A stretch of 64,000 bases of DNA. It comes from Muribaculaceae bacterium. Lineage in GTDB: Bacteria; Bacteroidota; Bacteroidia; Bacteroidales; Muribaculaceae. Location: NCBI GenBank assembly GCA_017505535.1, contig JAFVPD010000030.1:124001-188000 (forward strand), written 5' to 3'. Positions 61,074-64,000 of this stretch are shown piece after piece (position 1 is the stretch's first letter; each line of letters opens with the position of its first letter). The translations under genes and the position numbers were made by a program. The notes under the pieces were generated by a model, which was not told the origin of the DNA, made no database searches, and worked only from the letters and a program-made list of their open reading frames with translations.

Positions 61074-61988
61074 TTACGCATAATTAGTAATCAATACTTC
61101 ATCTGTAATAGATTTATCTCTATTTCTTAGTTGATAACTAGAATTTGAATAATCCTTACATAGATGATGAATAAAGTAATTATTGTCATGTGCCCAATCA
61201 TTTAGTATATCATTGCTTACACCTTTGTGTTCAAGCACATTAGACAAGGCAAATCTTACCCCTTGTTTTGTTAGATTATCCAAAATCGACAATAGCATAA
61301 TTTCTTCGGATTTCCCCCAACCTGTGAAACCTCGTTTCCCGTCGTTATAACTTCCAGTTGTTATTAAATATGGTGGGTCACAATAAACAAAATCATTACT
61401 ATTTAACTCGGAGAAATCAAATTCATTAAAATTTTTGTTTGAAAAATTTATGTCGTTTTCTTGTAACCTCTGAATAAATGCGACCAAATTCTCTTCCATG
61501 CGTTTATTATATGAACTTCGTTCTTTCCCAAAAGGTGTATTAAATTCATGTGAATTGTTAAACCTAATTTGATGATTAAACGAATATGCAACTAATACAA
61601 ATAAATCAAGTGCATTGTGATGTTCATTATAATGAGCGCGTAATTGCTTGTAGCCTAAATCATTCGTTAATGATAAATAAAATTCAGAAATTCTATCATA
61701 AATATGAGCTAAAATATCCTCTTGTGGGAGAGTATAAAATAACCGATACAAATCAATTAGATATGTAAGATTATCGTTAAAGATAATCCTTGTTGCATTA
61801 ACATTTATACCAACATTACACCCTCCACAAAACAAATCAACAAAAGTATTGATGTCTTTGGGAAACAAAGGTAAAATTTGAGGTAACAATTTATATTTGC
61901 CACCAATGTAGTTCATTGGTGAGCATATATTTTTTGTTTGAATCTGTTGTATAGATGCTACAACTGTTTTATTTTGTTTGCTTATCAT
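61074..61988 (-). CDS. D12-class N6-adenine DNA methyltransferase (first)
   Basis: 304-aa alpha-class adenine methyltransferase. Motif X is MNYIGGKYKLLPQILPLF (25-42), motif I FVDLFCGGCNVGIN (49-62) and motif IV VYCDPPYLITTG (DPPY 204-207). It is the first gene of the operon, so modification would be made before the endonuclease, as expected for safe establishment. The ATG at 61988 follows a long structured leader. It is clearly diverged from the second D12 protein and is not a recent duplicate. Confidence 0.92.
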   Translation of the reverse strand: MISKQNKTVVASIQQIQTKNICSPMNYIGGKYKLLPQILPLFPKDINTFVDLFCGGCNVGINVNATRIIFNDNLTYLIDLYRLFYTLPQEDILAHIYDRISEFYLSLTNDLGYKQLRAHYNEHHNALDLFVLVAYSFNHQIRFNNSHEFNTPFGKERSSYNKRMEENLVAFIQRLQENDINFSNKNFNEFDFSELNSNDFVYCDPPYLITTGSYNDGKRGFTGWGKSEEIMLLSILDNLTKQGVRFALSNVLEHKGVSNDILNDWAHDNNYFIHHLCKDYSNSSYQLRNRDKSITDEVLITNYA

Positions 61989-62139
61989 TGCTATTTATAA
62001 CAAAGAACTCCTCAATAGTTACCGCGGGCCGACCAAAGCTCATAAACCTATCAAGGTGTTCTTAAAATGTCCTACGCCTTTACTGGGCGTTAAAATGTTT
62101 GTTTAGTAGGTCGATGCGGTAATGTGTTAGTCTTAATAG
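61989..62139 (-). other. Structured 5' leader of the restriction-modification operon
   Basis: About 150 untranslated bases between promoter and first methyltransferase gene. Outer helix TTACCGC (62019-62025) with GCGGTAA (62116-62122); next helix CGACC (62030-62034) with GGTCG (62109-62113); inner hairpin ACGCC (62074-62078) with GGCGT (62086-62090). CCTAC (62071-62075) can alternatively pair with GTAGG (62106-62110), excluding two of the others. TTAAAATGT is repeated at 62062-62070 and 62090-62098. Two exclusive folds suggest a regulatory leader; this is inference. Confidence 0.6.
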
Positions 62140-62170
62140 CAAAGTTACAAAAAATTGCTAATATGAACAA
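62140..62170 (-). promoter_or_regulatory. Promoter of the restriction-modification operon
   Basis: Minus strand TTG (62170-62168), a 20-base spacer and TAACTTTG (62147-62140) match the Bacteroidota consensus. Confidence 0.75.
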
Positions 62171-62235
62171 CCCTAGCTAAGATAATATTTCTCATAGGTA
62201 AGAATTTGACACCTTTAAATTAAATGGCAAACTTT

Positions 62236-62349
62236 ATAGTAGCGTGTAGATTATTATTTGAACAAATTTGAGAAATGCGAATACTAAGCGACATAACGAT
62301 ACAGATGACATGCAACGATACAACCTACACGCCACATTTCTCCTACTAT
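62236..62349. other. 114-base non-coding element with pseudoknot-like inverted repeats
   Basis: ATAGTAG (62236-62242) pairs with CTACTAT (62343-62349) at the ends. CGTGTAG (62243-62249) pairs with CTACACG (62325-62331). GAGAAATG (62270-62277) pairs with CATTTCTC (62335-62342), crossing the second helix. The crossing order fits an H-type pseudoknot, and no credible gene is present. AACGATACA occurs twice inside. It could be a small RNA or a relic of a mobile element; strand undecided. Confidence 0.5.
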
Positions 62350-62367
62350 TAATCTGTAAGGAATAAA

Positions 62368-62397
62368 AAAATCCGCCCCAATGCAAGAGCGGATTTT
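62368..62397 (-). terminator. Terminator of the GHL10 gene
   Basis: Stem AAAATCCGC / GCGGATTTT with a 12-base loop. On the minus strand it is followed by a run of seven T, 37 bases after the GHL10 stop codon. Confidence 0.85.
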
Positions 62398-62433
62398 CAG
62401 TGAAAAAATTTAACAAAAATGAGGTAGAGGATT

Positions 62434-63900
62434 TTATTTAATTTCAACCGGTTTAGAAGCCGGCGATTCGTTATTTGCTCTATTGAGTGCTGTCACTACA
62501 TATACACCTTTTTCATTGGCTTCAAAAGTGGTATTTGGAGTTACAACAACGATTGCTGATGCATCTTCAAGGTTTACTGATTTTTTGTCGGCGAAACGAT
62601 ATACGACATAACGCACAACATCTGTTACCTTGCCCTCTTCGGCAGGGGCAATCCAAGAAAGTATTCCATCTTTTGCTTTTACATCTACTATTGCTGGTGC
62701 TTCAGTTGAAATCCAGGGATAGGCAGGAACAAGTGCAATTGTTGATTGAAGATCATTGGCCAATGAATCGGCTATGCCTTTATAATTTCGAGTTACCGAA
62801 TAACCGGGCCACCAACAATTACCATGAATTCCATCGGGGAATGCTCGAGACATTTCGATTTTAGAACGCAACTGAGATGCTTCGGCCGATGGAGCGAGGT
62901 CTGCTTTATCCATGGTACGATTTACCGATTGGCCTATATACATGTGACGTCCATTATTGTTTTTTGCCCACCACTCATTGAGAATGTCGTGAGATGCCAA
63001 TTTGTGTTCACGTTCCCAATAAAGTTGAGGCATCATGTAGTCAACCCAACCTTTTTCGGTCCAAAGCAACACGTCGGCATAGAGTGCGTCATAGTTTTGA
63101 AGGCCATTTGTTTCGCTACCGCGCGGATCGGACTTTTTATTGCGCCAAATACCAAATGGGCTAATGCCAAAACGCACCCATGGTTTAGCATCAACGATTG
63201 TGGTGTGAAGTTTTTCGATGAGTTTGTCGCAGTTTTGACGACGCCAATCACCTCGGTCCATTCCATTACCATATACTGCATAAGATTTGTCATCAGGAAA
63301 ATCTACGCCAACGATAGGATATGGATAAAAATAGTCGTCCATGTGAATGGCATCAACATCATAATGGCTTACAATATCATTTACAACGTTAGATATAAAT
63401 TCGATATTTTCGGGCCAACCCGGGTCGAAATATAATTGTGAACCATATCTGACAAATCGTTCGGGATATTGATAGAAAATGTGATTAACCGGCAGTTCCT
63501 CTTTTTCTGATGTTGTAACACGATAGGGGTTTAACCACGCATGAAGTTCCATGCCTCGTGCATGACATTCATCAATCATAAATTGAAGAGGATCCCACAT
63601 TGGGATTGGCGCTACGCCGGCCTTACCTGACAAGAATCGGCTCCATGGCTCATAATTGGAAACATAGAGAGCATCAGCCGAAGGACGCACTTGCCAAATC
63701 ACAGCATTGCAACCGGCTTTTTGCAACAAATTGAGTTGGTCGATGAGATATGCTTTATTCTCTTCGGTAGATTGCTTAGAATATTGCCATTGATTGATAG
63801 TATGCATCCAAGCTCCACGGAATTCACGCTTAGGATTTTGCGCAAATGCAGAAACGGCAAATAAAGCGCAAATCGCTAATAATAAAAATTTTTTGTTCAT
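62434..63900 (-). CDS. GHL10-type glycoside hydrolase (glycosyl hydrolase-like 10 / DUF187)
   Basis: 488-aa exported hydrolase. Signal peptide 1-20 (ending SAFAQ), then the family opening PKREFRGAWMHTINQWQYSK and a TIM-barrel with AGCNAVIWQVRPSADALY, GMELHAWLNPYRV, VDAIHMDDYFYPYP and RFGISPFGIWRNKKSDPRGS. The C-terminal about 85 residues look like an added fibronectin-type III domain (IVDVKAKDGILSWIAPAEEG). Relatives act on bacterial-wall or surface glycans, but the substrate is not established here. It has its own promoter and terminator. Confidence 0.9.
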   Translation of the reverse strand: MNKKFLLLAICALFAVSAFAQNPKREFRGAWMHTINQWQYSKQSTEENKAYLIDQLNLLQKAGCNAVIWQVRPSADALYVSNYEPWSRFLSGKAGVAPIPMWDPLQFMIDECHARGMELHAWLNPYRVTTSEKEELPVNHIFYQYPERFVRYGSQLYFDPGWPENIEFISNVVNDIVSHYDVDAIHMDDYFYPYPIVGVDFPDDKSYAVYGNGMDRGDWRRQNCDKLIEKLHTTIVDAKPWVRFGISPFGIWRNKKSDPRGSETNGLQNYDALYADVLLWTEKGWVDYMMPQLYWEREHKLASHDILNEWWAKNNNGRHMYIGQSVNRTMDKADLAPSAEASQLRSKIEMSRAFPDGIHGNCWWPGYSVTRNYKGIADSLANDLQSTIALVPAYPWISTEAPAIVDVKAKDGILSWIAPAEEGKVTDVVRYVVYRFADKKSVNLEDASAIVVVTPNTTFEANEKGVYVVTALNRANNESPASKPVEIK

Positions 63901-63942
63901 ATAAATATACGTTAGGTTAATATCTCATGGTAAATTATATTG

Positions 63943-63950
63943 CGAAGTTA
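63943..63950 (-). promoter_or_regulatory. Near-consensus -7 element of the GHL10 gene
   Basis: Minus strand TAACTTCG, one base off TAnnTTTG, about 42 bases before the start. Bases 63951-64000 are AT-rich and hold nothing else recognisable. Confidence 0.45.
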
Positions 63951-64000
63951 ATAATTAATTATGAATATTGCATCTAATTAATTACGGAAAAAAATATCTA

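Noticed and set aside
62234..62416. A 60-codon minus-strand frame.
   Set aside because: It runs through the GHL10 terminator and the inverted-repeat element and has no protein-like pattern or homology that I recognise.
1..64000. CRISPR arrays, insertion sequences, integrase genes and rRNA genes.
   Set aside because: No regularly spaced repeats, transposase or integrase frames, or rRNA-like sequence were seen on either strand.

Overview
The window looks like chromosomal DNA of a gut-type Bacteroidales (phylum Bacteroidota). The evidence is the repeated promoter motif TAnnTTTG, often with TTG or TTTG 20 bases upstream; a UpxY-type antiterminator heading a capsule locus; a TonB-dependent receptor with a carboxypeptidase-like N-terminal domain; and lineage genes of the DUF4827, DUF4270 and short GT5 types. 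The DNA is AT-rich throughout. The family cannot be fixed from sequence alone; Muribaculaceae is plausible.

Layout. 1-7.5 kb: the 5' part of valS, a cytoplasmic GH13 enzyme, prs, two tandem SGNH hydrolases and a TonB-dependent receptor. 7.6-25.1 kb: a surface-polysaccharide locus. It holds a hairpin-rich leader, upxY, an acyltransferase, ugd, seven glycosyltransferases, Wzx and Wzy, and a PglC/WcfS-like initiating transferase. A probable second transcript carries a PglE/WcfR-like aminotransferase, gmd, fcl and a WecA/MraY-type transferase. 25.1-32.2 kb (minus strand): rpmH, a peptidoglycan-peptide cluster (L-Ala-D/L-Glu epimerase, NlpC/P60 peptidase, transglutaminase-like lipoprotein), then nrnA, a DUF4827 lipoprotein gene and glmM. 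32.5-39.8 kb: purH followed by the elongasome genes mreB, mreC, mreD, mrdA, rodA. 40-44.2 kb: a large exported GH13 amylase with a T9SS-like tail, a LysE-type exporter and a CBM9-like protein. 44.2-53.1 kb: tRNA-Glu and tRNA-Cys, a Cys-rich membrane peptide, Nudix, topB, mazG, dsbD plus a separate DsbD N-terminal domain, a half-length GT5 protein, a DUF4270 lipoprotein and tRNA-Thr. 53.2-55.0 kb: an ABC-F ATPase.

55.0-62.4 kb is an accessory defence island on the minus strand. A tight operon encodes two D12-class adenine methyltransferases, a putative restriction endonuclease with two possible PD-(D/E)xK motifs, and a third (beta-class) methyltransferase with a C-terminal extension. A GmrSD-like DUF262/DUF1524 protein follows. 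Debris of other genes lies between and beside them. Three non-coding stretches in and around the island carry long exact helices: 55073-55288, 61989-62139 (the leader of the restriction operon) and 62236-62349 (a pseudoknot-like arrangement). These are the most likely places for something undescribed. The window ends with a GHL10-type glycoside hydrolase.

Most genes form short operons separated by clear intrinsic terminators. No CRISPR array, rRNA, insertion sequence or replication origin was seen.
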